NCBI GenBank assembly: GCA_964346275.1
Contig: CAYFUR010000101.1
Span: forward strand, 1 to 13,542
Direction of reading: 5' to 3'
Source: CAYFUR01 sp964346275
GTDB taxonomy: Bacteria; Sumerlaeota; Sumerlaeia; SLMS01
DNA length: 13,542 bases
Shown one piece after another: positions 13,115-13,542 of this stretch. A program made the position numbers and the translations under genes. The notes under the pieces are model-generated. The model made no database searches and was not told the origin of the DNA. It saw only the letters and a list, made by a program, of their open reading frames with translations. Each line of letters begins with the position of its first letter. Position 1 is the stretch's first letter.

Positions 13115-13542
13115 ATGAGCCCCCGATTCCCCCTGGAAAAACCACCGCAAAACATCCGGCCGAGCGACCGGCGCAGTTTTGTGCGCATTCCCGTGTCCGC
13201 CGATGCCATCGTCACGCTGCTGGTTCCCGATGCCACGGCAACCAAGTTCACAGTGCGTGGAACGGCCTCGGATATCTCCTACTCAGGCATTAAAATCATT
13301 TCCTACCAGATTCCCAAGCATCGCTTTCTCCAGCTCATTAAAGGGCTGGCACACGCGGAGTTGCAGCTCATGTTTCCTTCGATCGAGGAGCCTGTTCTTT
13401 TGAAGGCCACAGTGGTCTGGGCGGATTTCCATGATGAGAAGGACGGCAAGACAGCCTACTGCTCCCTGGGCCTGGCTTTTCACAAGTTCACCGAGCAGGC
13501 CCGCGAACAGTTTTTTGGCATTTTGGAGCGCGTCGCCGGCGA
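13115..13542 (+). CDS. PilZ domain protein, 3' end cut by the window
   Basis: The frame from the ATG at 13115 runs off the right edge, so at least 142 residues are visible. It carries the PilZ cyclic-di-GMP-binding signature: RSFVR at 20-24 (RxxxR) and DISYSG at 53-58 (D/NxSxxG). Then come beta-strand stretches typical of the domain (VLLKATVVWADF near 103-114, CSLGLAFHKF near 125-134) and a helix EQAREQFFGILERVAG at the visible end. Both ligand motifs are intact, so it should bind c-di-GMP and act as an effector in motility, adhesion or polysaccharide output. AAGAG lies just before the start. No diguanylate cyclase is in the window. Domains beyond the edge cannot be known. Confidence 0.9.
   Translation, partial: MSPRFPLEKPPQNIRPSDRRSFVRIPVSADAIVTLLVPDATATKFTVRGTASDISYSGIKIISYQIPKHRFLQLIKGLAHAELQLMFPSIEEPVLLKATVVWADFHDEKDGKTAYCSLGLAFHKFTEQAREQFFGILERVAG

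Noticed and set aside
1..13542. CRISPR arrays, transposases, toxin-antitoxin pairs and complete defence systems
   Set aside because: No regularly spaced repeats or such proteins were seen; the dgt-like gene alone is not evidence of a defence system.

Overview
The window reads as a chromosomal segment from a GC-rich, diderm (Gram-negative-type) bacterium. The evidence is three N-terminal lipoprotein signals, a phosphatidylserine/phosphatidylethanolamine synthesis pair, a polysaccharide-export-type ABC permease, a Hanks-type Ser/Thr kinase and a PilZ protein. The mixture (eukaryote-like kinase, a four-helix-bundle '23S rRNA intervening sequence' protein, several unassigned lipoproteins) resembles poorly cultured lineages of the Planctomycetes/Hydrogenedentes/Sumerlaeota type. 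This is an inference; no marker here fixes the phylum.

Layout. Everything from about 12259 down to 122 lies on the minus strand; only the last two genes are on plus. In the direction of minus-strand transcription the order is: Hanks-type kinase (12259-10796), overlapping by 4 bp a lipoprotein (10799-10302); a 70-residue unknown (10206-9994) and trmD with a long C-terminal extension (9969-8899); a coiled-coil lipoprotein with a second membrane segment and an acidic tail (8746-8159), closed by a strong intrinsic terminator; purA (7978-6701), a four-helix-bundle IVP gene (6645-6205) and a dgt-like gene (6182-5022); a Wzm-type ABC-2 permease (4932-4132); psd (3800-3084), pssA (3040-2132) and rsmB (2148-706), closely packed or overlapping; and a lower-GC putative lipoprotein (625-122). 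On plus are an SRPBCC protein (about 12583-13062), a hairpin over its stop codon, and a PilZ protein cut by the window end (13115-13542).

Functional reading. PssA and Psd are consecutive enzymes: CDP-diacylglycerol plus serine gives phosphatidylserine, which is decarboxylated to phosphatidylethanolamine. PurA makes adenylosuccinate from IMP, and Dgt-like proteins hydrolyse dNTPs, so purA-IVP-dgt has a loose nucleotide theme. RsmB and TrmD are RNA methyltransferases. The kinase-lipoprotein pair is probably an envelope signalling unit. No complete defence system, CRISPR array, transposase, tRNA or rRNA gene was seen.

Most worth a second look: the IVP gene, enclosed by complementary GAT/ATC-rich arms that could fold into a long stem as in rRNA intervening sequences; the Lpp-like lipoprotein with a C-terminal membrane helix (possible envelope tether); the roughly 115-residue extension on TrmD; the orphan Wzm permease; an 18-bp perfect palindrome in the purA leader; and paired repeats and a hairpin in the psd leader.
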